Positions 45,978 through 55,387 are shown, counted from the stretch's first letter. The stretch is 64,000 bases of DNA from Trachythela sp. YZ-2020 (GCA_016169945.1 JADLSH010000158.1:779001-843000), one strand, 5' to 3'. The notes: a model not told the origin generated them from the sequence alone. Numbers and translations are program-made.

Positions 45978-46684
45978 TTAATTTTTACTCGCTGTGATGC
46001 TAACTCGAGGTACATTCCAAGTAACAGTGCCATCATTTTCTTTGATGACAATTTTTTTAGCTAACGCTGGATCTAACTCCTCAAATTCTCGATGAGATGA
46101 AGCTTTGTACCAGCATTGAAATATTTCAAATGATATAAATCGGAATGGGATGGATTCTCTCGCGATCACGACATTGTTGAACAAACCAACAACTTATGGT
46201 ACCATCTTGAGTCAATGGATGAAAGCCTGCTACTATGATATCGTTTTTCTTTTGCACTTCCAAGATTTTCTCCAAACACTTAATAGCCAATTTCCCTCCA
46301 GGTTTCAGACATTCATATGCCTTCTGTATATAAATATTTTTCTCTTTATTTGGTACCCAGTGAAATATAGACTGACGTTCTTATTTGGACATCATAATAC
46401 TGCTCATTATCGTGTGGAAATCCAGTCACACTATTACCAACATGGAACTGAAGATTACTTTATATTTTATTTCAGCAATTTTGATTCTCGCATCATCGGG
46501 ATCGACCCGACCGCCTGACCACTCGAGCCAACGATATCAGCGATTTATTTAGTGAGATTGCCAGTACCACAGCCCATATCAAGCACTTTGGCTTCTAGCG
46601 AGAGGTTTAATTAACTGATCAATTTACAACCTACTTCATATTGTGCCTACTTAGTTAATCATAAGCCTGAGCATCTGCCTCCAT
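45978..46684 (-). pseudogene. JHAMT-like methyltransferase, copy 0 (inverted, most decayed)
   Basis: On the minus strand it starts ATGGAGGCAGATGCTCAGGC (46684) and can be followed through VLDMGCGTGNLT and the end ITASKN at 45978, with many stops and indels. Copies of the same gene on the plus strand follow at 46816, 52930 and 55620. It is head to head with copy 1, their starts only 131 bp apart. Confidence 0.8.
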
Positions 46685-46815
46685 CTTTACTATTGCACAA
46701 TCTTTGATTTGTACAGCACAGGCGTAACACTACATAATACTACATATTATTTGCATCATTATAAGACATTCAGGTCACAGATGTGTGTCAGTGCATACAT
46801 TTTACAAGAGTCAAG

Positions 46816-47493
46816 ATGGAGGCAGACGCCCAAACATATGAAGAACTAAACCAACCACAATATGAAGCATATGGTTGTAAATTTATCAGTGAAGTAAACA
46901 TCTCGCTTGGAGCCAAAGTGCTTGATATGGGCTATGGTACTGGCAATCTCACTAAATATATCGCTGATATCGTTGGCTCTGATGGTCAGGCGGTCGGGAT
47001 CGATTCCGATGATGCGAGAATCAAAATTGTCACTGGTTTCCACAGGAAGGTGAGCCGTATTATGACGTCCATATAACCATGAATGCATTCCACTGGTTTC
47101 AAACGATTAGAAAAGATTTACATACAAAAAGCATACCAATCTTTAACACCTGAAGGGAAACTGGCCATTTTGTGTGGAGATAAAGAAAAGAGCGGTCGAG
47201 GAGATCAATTTGAACTTGTTGACATCTATCCTTTGACTCAACATGAATTTCGAAAGCTATCGCAAGAAGTAGGCTTATTCAACAATGTTGTGGTCAAACA
47301 AGTCGTTTACCCAGTACATTTTAAGTCGTATAAAATATATAAGCGTTCGGTGAAAGCATCGTCACATCATGATTTAGGCAAGTTAGATCCAGCCTTTGTA
47401 AAACAGGTTATGGCTGACCAGATTACTTTTCACGATGATGGCAGTGTTACATCCAAATCACCAAGCATTTGCATCACCGCAAGTAAAGAATAA
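46816..47493 (+). pseudogene. JHAMT-like SAM-dependent methyltransferase, copy 1
   Basis: Class I methyltransferase fold: motif I VLDMGYGTGNLT (Cys replaced by Tyr compared with copies 2 and 3), then GIDSDDARI (motif II), later LTPEGKLAILCGDKE (post motif III) and the end ITASKE. It would use S-adenosylmethionine; cnidarian relatives are annotated as juvenile hormone acid methyltransferase-like, substrate unknown. About 54 bases around the EDKYKEVS segment of copy 2 are missing. Three single-base deletions (near 47036, 47097 and 47107) sum to one codon, but a stop lies between the first two (ATA TAA, about 47073). No introns. A pseudogene unless recoded. Confidence 0.8.
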
Positions 47494-48082
47494 ACGGTTT
47501 TAAATATAGACGATAGTTGTAGACCAATATTGTATGTGGTGAATGTAAACTATAGCAAATAAATGTGAAGTTTACTAGTTATTAGTATGAAATAAAGCAT
47601 GGAATCTGTCAGAGTTGGTTCCTGAACTCTCATGCCCCGGTCAATCGAGAAGGGTATACACCGTAGGCTAGAACAAGAGTTGCATGAAAGGGCTATCACC
47701 TAAACTTTCTTTGACTCTCTTCAAAATTTGAACCAGCTCAAGCTTCAAAGTTGACGAGAGTACACGAGACCTGGCGATCAAATACGAGCGAGATTTGTAA
47801 TCTCATCTTTGTTTGATGACATGCATTATGTAAATTGATGTAAATTGTCATGAGTTATTAGATGTAATATGTCATTAAAATGCAAATGATAAATTCTATA
47901 CTAACCTACATAACACGTGAAATGCTTTAAGTATTCTTTGTTTGCACATGACGTCACTTCGTTTCATTGGGTTTCTAGTGGAGAAGAATGCTTCCAGTTT
48001 GACTCTACCAAATATCGCAGATTTTCTCCGAGTACTCTGGCTTTCCTCCTGTAGTCACACTGGATCAGTAAGGGATCGCCCC
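47494..48082. repeat. 3' flank of methyltransferase copy 1, duplicated at 54478-55388
   Basis: AAACGGTTTTAAATATAGACG, CTCATGCCCCGGTCAATCGAG, CACGTGAAATGCTTTAAGTA and GCAGATTTTCTCCGAGTACT occur in the same order after copy 2. This shows that the flank was duplicated along with the gene. TGACGTCA (47948) is present in both flanks. Confidence 0.85.
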
Positions 48083-48440
48083 AGTAGGTAACACCCCCCT
48101 CCCATCTGGGATCGGAAGTAATTAGTATTCAGGATATGTTTAGAGTGATGACGTCATAGGGTGTTCGTATTTTCCCGCCATATGACGTCAGCAACGTACA
48201 TCCATCGTAATTTTCCCGCCATATGACGTCATTTGCGTACGTACGGGATTAGAAGTAATTAGTATTCGTGTGAGGTCATTTGCGTGCGTACGCGTGCGTG
48301 CAGAGCGTAATAATCAGAGAGTTTTGTGTTTTTATTTTATTTAAATTACACACAACAATTTAAATGTTTCTTCTAATAAGAAAGTCGTTTTATAGTTTTG
48401 ACTTTATTGTTCGTTAGCCATGGTTTCTTTAACAAAGCCT
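48083..48440 (+). repeat. Left terminal inverted repeat of the Polinton-derived element
   Basis: Pairs with 52255-52597. Near the outer end it has three TGACGTCA palindromes; the inner part TTACACACAACAATTTAAAT and CCATGGTTTCTT also match. A 20-bp insertion (TTCTAATAAGAAAGTC) distinguishes the left copy. The 3' end of the 118-codon frame lies within the repeat. Confidence 0.85.
48149..48231. promoter_or_regulatory. Three CRE-like TGACGTCA palindromes in the TIR
   Basis: TGACGTCA at 48149-48156, 48183-48190 and 48224-48231, the last two each preceded by CCCGCCATA. The right TIR carries the same sites. TGACGTCA is the ATF/CREB binding palindrome, so they could serve as promoter elements; that is inference. 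Confidence 0.5.
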
Positions 48441-48760
48441 CGGACCATAGGCTCGTCTTCGTGCAGATTCACCCACTTCATACGACCTGTAGATTGATGC
48501 CTTATTTTGACAGGCCAATAATGTTCGTCGTTGATGCAGACACCAGGACGACTAGGATCAAAACTATTGCGCGATGACTTATACATCTCTATGATAGCAT
48601 ATCCTTCGGGAATGTTACGGACCTCCTGTGCTCCCAGCGTGTAATTTTGCCACTCGGGGATAGTTGCATCCGACCAGGTAATATAACGCTGACGTTTAGG
48701 TTGTTTTCTTCTAGACTTGGTTTCGATGCCAGAGACTGGGGTGGGTGTAGTACTCTTCAC
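48404..48760 (-). pseudogene. Polinton-derived element: 118-codon protein downstream of the ATPase
   Basis: Unrecognised basic-to-acidic protein with KSRRKQPKRQRYITWSD, IPEGYAIIEMYKSSRNSFD and HQSTGRMKWVNLHEDEP. It lacks an ATG; the frame is open upstream and begins one base off from the end of the ATPase frame (the ATPase stop overlaps at 48757-48759). It may be expressed by frameshift or splicing, or may have lost its start. Its C-terminal codons are in the TIR. Confidence 0.55.
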
Positions 48761-49413
48761 TTTAGTTTGGGTGGTGAAGAGATAAACATGGCAGTCGCCA
48801 AATAGGTCCCCAAGAACTTGCTATCCGCTGGTGTGTCAGGTTTGTTATCCACCAACAAGTATCCAAACGGTTTTTCGGTCTCTTTGTAATTGGCGTTCAT
48901 AAAGTGGATTCTATTCTTATCAAACATTCGTTCTCCAACAATTCCAATTTGTTTCCTGTCACTAGGACTTTGGAAGAGAGCAAGATATTGGGCATTTCGG
49001 CTGATATCTGTATTAAATTTCCCCCTAGGAAACATGTTCTGAAGCAAAAGGATAACACTAGCGTTTCTATGACGACCCTGAGTAAGTAATCGAGCTACCA
49101 TAGGACTGTCTGTTGCTTCGGCCATCAGATCATCCAGTATGATTATGTTGTTGTACTTGGTATTAATCTCACTCAGATCCTCCGACAGCTCTGGCAAACC
49201 TCTCTCAAATCGGATGCTTTTCCCAAGGGATTTTTTCAAATCGTCGTAACGATCTTGCCATTGATTGTAGCACCAAAGGATATGAATGTGTTTCTTTTCC
49301 TCATACACGATACGATTTTTTCCCAAAATTTGTTGGACAAAATACGTTTTTCCACTTTGGCTCGGACCCACGACCAATAGCGAAAATTTATGGCGGAAAA
49401 TTCCGGATAGGGC
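48757..49413 (-). pseudogene. A32-like packaging ATPase of the Polinton-derived element
   Basis: P-loop (Walker A) GPSQSGKT near the N-terminus, Walker B IIILDDLM about 80 residues on, then LLTQGRHRNASVILLLQNMF, a motif typical of FtsK/HerA-type ATPases of Polintons and related viruses, which pump DNA into capsids. The frame is about 218 codons and has no ATG before the P-loop; it is cut by a TAA at 49414. Either the start codon was lost or an upstream exon or frame supplies it (another frame, 49236-49490, overlaps). The core is intact in sequence. Broken start suggests an old, inactive copy. Confidence 0.75.
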
Positions 49414-49432
49414 TTAGTAATCAAAGATGCTG

Positions 49433-49753
49433 TTACTTTTGGTACGGTTTTGTTGGTTTTAGTATAGAACTTGTTTTCTTTCGAACACATCTCATTTCTT
49501 TTAGCATATGTGCCGGTCGTGTAGGTAGTAAACTTGAGTTGTGGTTATGCGGTGTTGAGAACCTCGCCCTTCCTAACCACTTCTTCCTTTCATCTCCGTA
49601 TAAGTTATGTACTTGACGCAAATGATCACTTATATATCGAAGACCAGGCTTGTTACAGAAAGGACAGTCTCTTTTGTGCTTGTAGCCTTGTAGGGCATGT
49701 TGACACTTTGAAAGTTCAACCATAAATGACCGAGAATAAAGTGTTTCAAACAT
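49433..49753 (-). CDS. Zinc-finger protein of the Polinton-derived element
   Basis: From ATG at 49753 (MFETLYSRSFMVELSKCQ) it encodes CPFCNKPGLRYISDHLRQVH, a C-x2-C-x12-H-x3-H finger, then WLGRARF and a basic C-terminus. Proteins with this CPxC...LSxHLRQVH finger accompany such ATPases in cnidarian genomes (recalled, not checked). The frame is open further upstream through a 12-bp minisatellite, but that part (PHIDPTSTS...) is a product of the repeat. It ends 20 bases before the ATPase frame, as in a compact gene cluster. Confidence 0.6.
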   Translation of the reverse strand: MFETLYSRSFMVELSKCQHALQGYKHKRDCPFCNKPGLRYISDHLRQVHNLYGDERKKWLGRARFSTPHNHNSSLLPTRPAHMLKEMRCVRKKTSSILKPTKPYQK

Positions 49754-49764
49754 TTTTGCGGCGA

Positions 49765-49862
49765 CATGTGAGGTCGATGTAGGGTCGATGTGAGGTCGAT
49801 GTAGGGTCGATGTGAGGTCGATGTGAGGTTGATGTGAGGTCGATGTTGGGTCGATGTGGGGC
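49765..49862. repeat. 12-bp minisatellite (GTCGATGTGAGG/GTCGATGTAGGG)
   Basis: About eight units alternate GAGGTCGATGT and AGGGTCGATGT. It lies between the divergent zinc-finger and acidic-protein genes, that is in the promoter interval of the element. Confidence 0.85.
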
Positions 49863-50055
49863 ACCGGTTCGAGTCCGGTTCGGTAGATGTAAACATTTTA
49901 TAAGATGTCATAATGATTATTTAATTTGTCAATATAAGAAAATTATGACTAAGCTATCATTAACAAGGCATTTACAGACAGTCAGTGGTAACGGAATGAG
50001 CTGCAGATTTTGAGGAAAACAATTTAAATGTCCACTACGCGAACAAGAAAGAAAC

Positions 50056-50341
50056 ATGTCTCAAACAGGCTCGGATAGCCAGGAAAGGGATTTCCAAGAC
50101 GATGTCTCAACAGCTTCAACGCATGGGTTCGATGACGACTGATAATGAGTCAGAAACTGAAGAAACAGAAGAAATGGATCCTTGGATGCCATTGATAGAA
50201 GAAGCAAAGCAAAGAAGTAATACAGCTTTTGAGGAAATGAAAGAGAGCCTTATAAACAGCGGTCTTGATGAGCAATCTGCTACCGACAAAGCTTACACCA
50301 ATATTCTGCCTGAACTCCAGAAGGAACTTGAAAATATTTAA
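50056..50341 (+). pseudogene. Acidic protein of the Polinton-derived element, N-terminal half
   Basis: ATG at 50056 opens MSQTGSDSQERDFQDDVSTA but reaches a stop at about 50140; the neighbouring frame (from 50102) continues with ETEETEEMDPWMPLIEEAKQ, LINSGLDEQSATDKAY and LPELQKELENI. The second half lies at 52022-52230 beyond a 1.68-kb insertion. The DPWxxLI...LPxLQKELENIY type protein is familiar from cnidarian predicted proteomes, function unknown. Confidence 0.6.
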
Positions 50342-50460
50342 TAGATAATTACTGAGGCCAACGGCATTCTTGAATATATTGCAGCCAGCTGAGGCCGAAG
50401 GCCGAAGCTGGCTGCAATATATTCAAGAATGCCGTTTGGCCGAAGTAATTATCTATTAGA
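50342..50460. repeat. 119-bp foldback palindrome
   Basis: AATAGATAATTACT and GGCATTCTTGAATATATTGC with CAGCCAGCT pair with AGCTGGCTG, GCAATATATTCAAGAATGCC and AGTAATTATCTATT around a GAGGCCGAAGGCCGA centre. It would extrude a long hairpin. Confidence 0.85.
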
Positions 50461-51073
50461 ATTACTGACGTTAGTCAAACGTATTGTTCTTTCTCTTTAC
50501 GATCGCAGCGATTTTAGGCATCGCCCCCAATTCAAAAGTAATTGTTTTAGGTAAGGTTCTAAGATTAGGGTACTGCTTGTTGGACTGAATCACAATGAGC
50601 TAGCGTGTTCTTTCAAATCCCACAAGCGCAAGCCAAGAAATTGCAGCATAAATACAACAGCTGAATATGCGCATGTTAGAGCAAACGCTTGCCGCGACAT
50701 GTCTTGCGCGGCGACTCCAGACGAAAGTTATGACGCAATCTTCATCAAAAACGGAAAAGCAACAGAACAGAGCAATGCAGAGATGCGCTAATTCTAAGTG
50801 CAGAATTAATTAAACAGAATAAGACACGAATAAAAACTTTTTAATGTGTTTTGCGCATGTGCCGATGTTCGATAAAATACCACAAGCGCAAGGTAGACTA
50901 TTGCTGTATAAATGCAACAGATTGAAATAAGGATTCAGTTCACCTTCAGGTGGCAAAACTTGAGGCACCCGATGATAGGCACTTCTTCCTGACGATAGGC
51001 ACTTCTTCCTGACGAACGTCTGGTAGTGGTTGAGGGGTCTTTAGCTTGCTCGAAGAGAGCACTGCCGCCTTAA

Positions 51074-51812
51074 GCCCGGCGCACACTAGTGCAAGTTGTA
51101 CGCACAGATGTCATTCGTGACCAATTACGTGCGACGAAAATCCTAGTGTGCGGGGAAAATATACAGGATTTTTGTCACTCGTGTCGTGAACAACAAATAT
51201 CAAACGTTGATATTTTCTATCATTCGTGACAAAAATTCCTCGCAGCAAAGAAGTGCGCATGCGTGTTATTTCCCAAAACAACATGGCGGATAGTGAACAA
51301 ACACTTGCAGCTAGCGACAGGAATTGCGGCGGGCATTTGCCTGACTATAGTTAAGTCAAATACTTATAAAATAAACCTTTCCCACCTCCAACCCTTAACC
51401 TAACCCTAACCAGAAATGTATGAAAAGGAATTTTGGGGTTAAAACAAGTCGGAAACAATTATTTGAAAGAAAAAATAATTTAAGTGAGAAAAAAGTTTTG
51501 GCCGGGATTGACCGGGCTTGAACAGCCGCTCTAAGAAACTGTAGCCAGCGCACGCCCTAAACCACTACGCCACCGACTAGCTCGCTGAATGCAATTGCAA
51601 TAAACCACTATATATAATGCTAAACATACATTCTTTGCTGCGAGGAATTTTTGTCACGAATGACAGAAAATATCAAACACGTTTGATATTTGTTGTTCAC
51701 GACACGAGTGACAAAAATCCTGTATATTTTCCCCGCACACTAGGATTTTCGTCGCACGTAATTGGTCACGAATGACATCTGTGCGTACAACTTGCACTAG
51801 TGTGCGCCGGGC
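51074..51812. mobile_element. TTAA-flanked MITE with about 177-bp TIRs (piggyBac-like)
   Basis: TTAA stands at both ends (51070-51073 and 51813-51816). The TIRs begin GCCCGGCGCACACTAGTGCA and extend to TTCTTTGCTGCGAGGAATTT. TTAA targets are diagnostic of piggyBac-type elements. No transposase. The interior includes a tRNA-like sequence. Confidence 0.8.
51510..51592 (-). repeat. tRNA-like (SINE-head) sequence inside the MITE
   Basis: On the minus strand GTGGCGTAGTGGTTTAGGGC resembles an A box region and GTTCAAGCCCGGTC a B box about 45 bases on. Stem pairing is imperfect, so a functional tRNA is unlikely. Confidence 0.4.
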
Positions 51813-51829
51813 TTAATGCGCCATGCTGG

Positions 51830-51962
51830 CAGCATTATTCTTAATAATGCTGTGAGCAGGCTGCATTATTTTTAATATTGCTGTCAGCAGGCTGCAATAT
51901 TTTTAATATTGCGGTGTGCAGGCTGCAATATTTTTAATATTGCTGTGTGCCAAGCGCACTCT
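51830..51962. repeat. 31-bp tandem repeat (CAGGCTGCAATATTTTTAAT...)
   Basis: Four units with 2-4 changes each; the core GCAATATTTTTAATATTGC is itself palindromic. Confidence 0.8.
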
Positions 51963-52021
51963 GCATTCGCTGGTATAACGCAGAGAGAGAACAATAGGTT
52001 ATTATGACCGTCAGTAATTAT

Positions 52022-52230
52022 TTACATGGAACGCCTTTTGTGGATGAAACAAGAAAGATCCAGTACATCAGAAAATAATGCAGACAAAGGATGTGTTTGT
52101 GGAAAACGATGACTTTGATTCAGAAGAAGCTTTAGAAGCTGCTATTGATAAGAGGGCATTTCTTATAAGAAGACTTTTAAAGGATTACGATTTTGATGAA
52201 GAGAATAATGAAGAAAGTGATAATGAATAG
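52022..52230 (+). pseudogene. Acidic protein of the Polinton-derived element, C-terminal half
   Basis: Resumes the frame lost at 50341 with MERLLWMKQ; one base shift later it reads VFVENDDFDSEEALEAAIDK and FLIRRLLKDYDFDEEN, ending in an acidic tail at 52230. Besides the insertion there is therefore a frameshift near 52056. It ends just outside the right TIR. Confidence 0.6.
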
Positions 52231-52254
52231 AAGTTAAACTCGGTCAAACGGTTT

Positions 52255-52597
52255 AATACGTTCCGGGCCTTTGTTCAAGAAACCATGGCTATCGAACAAT
52301 AAATCCAAAACTATAAAACATTTAAATTGTTGTGTGTAATTTTAAATAAAATCAAAACACAAAACTCTGATTATTACGCTCTGTACGCACGCGTACGTAC
52401 GCAAATGACCTCACACTAATACTAATTACTTCTAATCCCGTACGTACGCAAATGACGTCATATGGCGGGAAAATTACGATGGATGTATGTTACTGACGTC
52501 ATATGGCGGGAAAATACGAACACCCTATGACGTCATCACTCTAAACATATCCTGAATACTAATTACCTCCGATCCCAGATGGGGGTTGTTACCTACT
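52255..52597 (-). repeat. Right terminal inverted repeat of the Polinton-derived element
   Basis: Inverse of 48083-48440, ending ...GTTACCTACT at 52597. It differs by scattered substitutions, one ACC/AC indel near the tip and lack of the 20-bp insertion. The TIRs are similar but not identical, so the insertion is not very recent. Confidence 0.85.
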
Positions 52598-52822
52598 GGC
52601 CCCCTCACTGAAAAACAAGTTCGAACTCATAGAGTTACGCAGTATATACATATAGCTGTGTACATTGTAAATACTATAAAGTTATTTTAATTCTTGTTTA
52701 TTTTAATATATCTATGTCACTATGTGCCAACAGTTCTAATCAAACCATGCAGAGCTTGGTAACAATGTAATGACGTTATCGCATATCCGGAAACACTTAA
52801 GGGTGCTCTGGTTGACTAGTTG

Positions 52823-52830
52823 TATATAAA
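52823..52830 (+). promoter_or_regulatory. TATA box of methyltransferase copy 2
   Basis: TATATAAA in GACTAGTTGTATATAAATATTG, 100 bases before the ATG. Copy 3 has the identical context at 55533-55540, so the promoter was copied with the gene. Confidence 0.6.
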
Positions 52831-52929
52831 TATTGATTATTGTGTAATTATCGCTATACACAGAGCTGTACATGAATATCACACATTTTACTAGCCTGCG
52901 TGCCGTCTAAACATTTTACAAGAGTCAAG

Positions 52930-54477
52930 ATGGAAGCAGACGCCAAAGCGTATGACGAACTAAACCAACCACAATACGAAATTGGTTGTAAATTTATCAG
53001 TGAAGTAAACATCTCCCTAGGAGCCAACGTGCTTGATATGGGCTGTGGTACTGGCAATCTCACTAAATATATCGCTGATATCGTTGGCTCCGATGGTCAG
53101 ACGATTTGCTCCATGCAAATGTATGTAGATGAACTTATTACAAAGACTGAGGTGGACGGTTTCCAACTTAATGAGACAAAATGTAAAGAGCTACGTGTTA
53201 GTTTCTCGAAGTCTAATAACGTGTTTGAGCCGATTGTAATCAACGAAAAGAACGTCGAAATTGTCCCTTCTGCAAAACTGTTAGGTTTAACGATATCAAA
53301 CGACCTAAAGTGGAACACTCATATCGCGGAGATTTGTAAGAAAGTAGCATCGCGTTTGTACTTTCTTAGACAGCTTAAACGTGCTAAACTTCCAACCAAA
53401 GATCTTACTCTATTCTACATCACTTGCATTCGCCCTATAACAGAGTACGCGTGTGAAGTTTTCCATGGCTCATTACCTCAATATTTATCCGACGATCTAG
53501 AGAGTCTACAAAAGCGTGCCCTACGTATTATACACCCCGAACTGTCTTATAGCCAAGCTTTACGAACGGCGAACTTTGGAACACTATCCAGTAGACGACA
53601 AAGTTTAAACGATAAGTTATTTCAGGATATTATCGATGATAATTCACACAAACTGTATAAACTATTGCCTCCTAGAAACAATAGTACCATATGCTTACGT
53701 AATAGACGCACGTTTCAGCTTCCAAAATGTAAGACAAATAGATTGAAAAACAGTTTTATCCTATACAATTCCTATAGATACTCGTATTAAGAATGTAATC
53801 ATAATTTTATAAAATTTTAATGTAACATATAAATTTATACTTTTTAATGTAAAGGTTATTATAATTCAGCCTTTGTTGCTGTAAGTTATAACTTCAATAA
53901 ACTATCTATCTCTATCTATCTGGGAATCGATCCCGATGATGCGAGAATCAAAATTGCTGAAGACAAATATAAAGAAGTCAGTAATCTTCAGTTCCATGTT
54001 GGTAATAGTGTGACTGGATTTCCACAGGATAGCGATCCGTATTATGACGTCCATATAACCATGAATGCATTCCATTGGTTTCCAAACGATCAGAAAAAGA
54101 TTTACATACAGAAAGCGTACCAATCTATAAAACCTGGAGGAAAACTGGCCATTTTGTGTGCGGATAAAATAGAGAGCGATCGAGGAGATCAATTTGAACT
54201 TCCCGATGTATTTTTCTTTTCCCAAGATGAACTTCGAAATCTGTTTCAAGAAATTGGCTTATTCAGCAATGTTGTGGTCAAGCAAGTCGTTTATCAAGCA
54301 CATTTTAAGTCGAATGAAATCTTTAAGCTTTGGGTCAAAGCAACGACACATCATCATTTAGGCGAGTTTGATCCAGCCTTTGTGAAACAGGTTATGGCAG
54401 ACCTGATTACTTTTCACGATGATGGCAGTGTTACATACAAATTACCAAGTATTTGTATCACCGCAAGTAAAGAATAA
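52930..54477 (+). pseudogene. JHAMT-like methyltransferase, copy 2, split by a LINE
   Basis: N-terminal part 52930 to about 53103: FISEVNISLGANVLDMGCGT (motif I intact). About 815 bp of LINE follow (53104-53922). The gene resumes with IDPDDARIKIAEDKYKEVS, PYYDVHITMNAFHWFPND, IKPGGKLAILCADKIESD and FVKQVMADLITFHDDG, ending ITASKE at 54477. Without the insertion this is the least damaged copy, with no other clear break seen. Intronless, TATA-driven. As it stands it cannot give a full enzyme. The 296-codon frame from 52900 is a chance fusion of methyltransferase N-terminus and LINE. Confidence 0.85.
53104..53922 (+). mobile_element. 5'-truncated LINE inserted in methyltransferase copy 2
   Basis: Encodes the last part of a non-LTR RT protein: TKCKELRVSFSKSNN, VPSAKLLGLTISNDLKWNTH, FYITCIRPITEYACEVFHGS, LQKRALRIIHPELSY and a terminal FKSTFILYNS-like region, stop at 53790. 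A 3' UTR with AATAAA-like TTCAATAAAC and a (TATC)n tail at 53896-53921 follow. The protein end is uninterrupted, so the insertion is fairly young. Confidence 0.85.
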
Positions 54478-54571
54478 ACGGTTTTAAATATAGACGATAG
54501 TTGTAGACCAATATTGTATTGTAAACTATAGAAAATAAATGTGAAGTTTACTAGTTTATCAGTATACAAAT

Positions 54572-54728
54572 AATGAATGTTTATGCGTGCAATGGTAAAA
54601 ATATTTTCATTCGGTCAAAGATGGAATTTTCCCTTCCACGAGCGACAGCCCGGTGGAATGGGAAATTCCATCTTTCACCGAATGAAAATATTTTTTTCCA
54701 TTGTAAGAATGAAAACATTCATTATTTG
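54572..54728. repeat. Foldback element
   Basis: AATGAATGTTT, CAATGGTAAAAATATTTTCATTCGG and GATGGAATTT pair with their complements on the right side (AAATTCCATC, CCGAATGAAAATATTTTT, AAACATTCATT). Another hairpin, CCATTTTCACGATCGTGAAAATGG, lies at 54942-54966. Confidence 0.8.
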
Positions 54729-55387
54729 TTTTATATGACACCAAAATATATCAATGTTGTGAAAGATTTATTGGAATAAATACAAAAAAAAACAAATCAA
54801 ATACTCCATTGATATACCAATCAAATACCCCATCCCAAAAATGTTTTCATGAAGAATGAATACGATAATGGCATAACCGTGGATTTTTGTACCATACGAT
54901 TTGTTCCATTGCACGGCTGAGCGTGCAATATAATAGTTTTTTCCATTTTCACGATCGTGAAAATGGAACTTTTATTTCAACGTTACGTGATAATAATGAA
55001 CCAATTAAATTATGAGAATCTACTAAGGTGTTATATAATATGAAATAAAGCATGGACCAAGCGCGATTGGAATCTGTCAGAGTTGGTTCTTGAATCTTAA
55101 ACTCTCATGCCCCGGTCAATCGAGAAGTGTATACAAGAGTACACGAGAGCTGGCTATCAAATGCGAGCGAGATTTGTAATCTCATAAATTAAATTCTAAA
55201 TTCTTTACTAACCTACGTAACACGTGAAATGCTTTAAGTATTCTTTGTCTGCACATGACGTCAGTTCGTTTCATTGGGTTTCCAGGGGAGAAGAATGCTT
55301 CCAGTTTGACTCTACCAAACATCGCAGATTTTCTCCGAGTACTCTGGCTTTCCTCCTATAGTCACACTGGATCAGTAAGGGATGGCC

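Larger units (their letters stand above)
50342..52020. mobile_element. Insertion splitting the acidic-protein gene (nested foldback elements)
   Basis: Both ends carry TAATTACTGA in inverted orientation (50347-50356 and 52011-52020) and TTTA at the junctions. It contains a near-perfect foldback (50342-50460), a TTAA-flanked MITE (51074-51812) and a 31-bp tandem repeat (51850-51960). 50,460-51,070 has no recognisable feature apart from a GATAGGCACTTCTTCCTGAC direct duplication at about 50976-51015. Confidence 0.75.
48083..52597. mobile_element. Polinton/Maverick-derived element, 4,515 bp, nested
   Basis: The ends are inverted repeats starting AGTAGGTAAC. Flanking 6-bp direct repeats are CGCCCC (48077-48082) and GGCCCC (52598-52603), one mismatch. 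The uninterrupted paralogous site at 55383 reads AGGGATGGCCCCCTCACTG, confirming a single GGCCCC target. The 6-bp duplication, AG termini, TIRs over 300 bp and a packaging-type ATPase are Polinton traits. It encodes (minus) a zinc-finger protein, the ATPase and a 118-codon frame, and (plus) an acidic protein. Polymerase B, integrase, protease and capsid genes are absent. It is therefore a deletion derivative or a compact virus-like relative. All genes show breaks. Confidence 0.85.

Noticed and set aside
46816..47493. Reading methyltransferase copy 1 as an active gene with programmed frameshifts
   Set aside because: A stop codon lies between two of the three one-base deletions and a block next to motif II is missing; decay is simpler. 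Sequencing error cannot be excluded.
51510..51592. Functional tRNA gene
   Set aside because: A- and B-box-like words are present but the acceptor and D stems do not pair, and it lies inside a MITE; more likely a SINE head.
52900..53790. A 296-codon frame as a new methyltransferase-reverse transcriptase enzyme
   Set aside because: It is the product of a LINE inserted in a methyltransferase gene; the other copies show the uninterrupted order, and the (TATC)n tail marks the insertion end.
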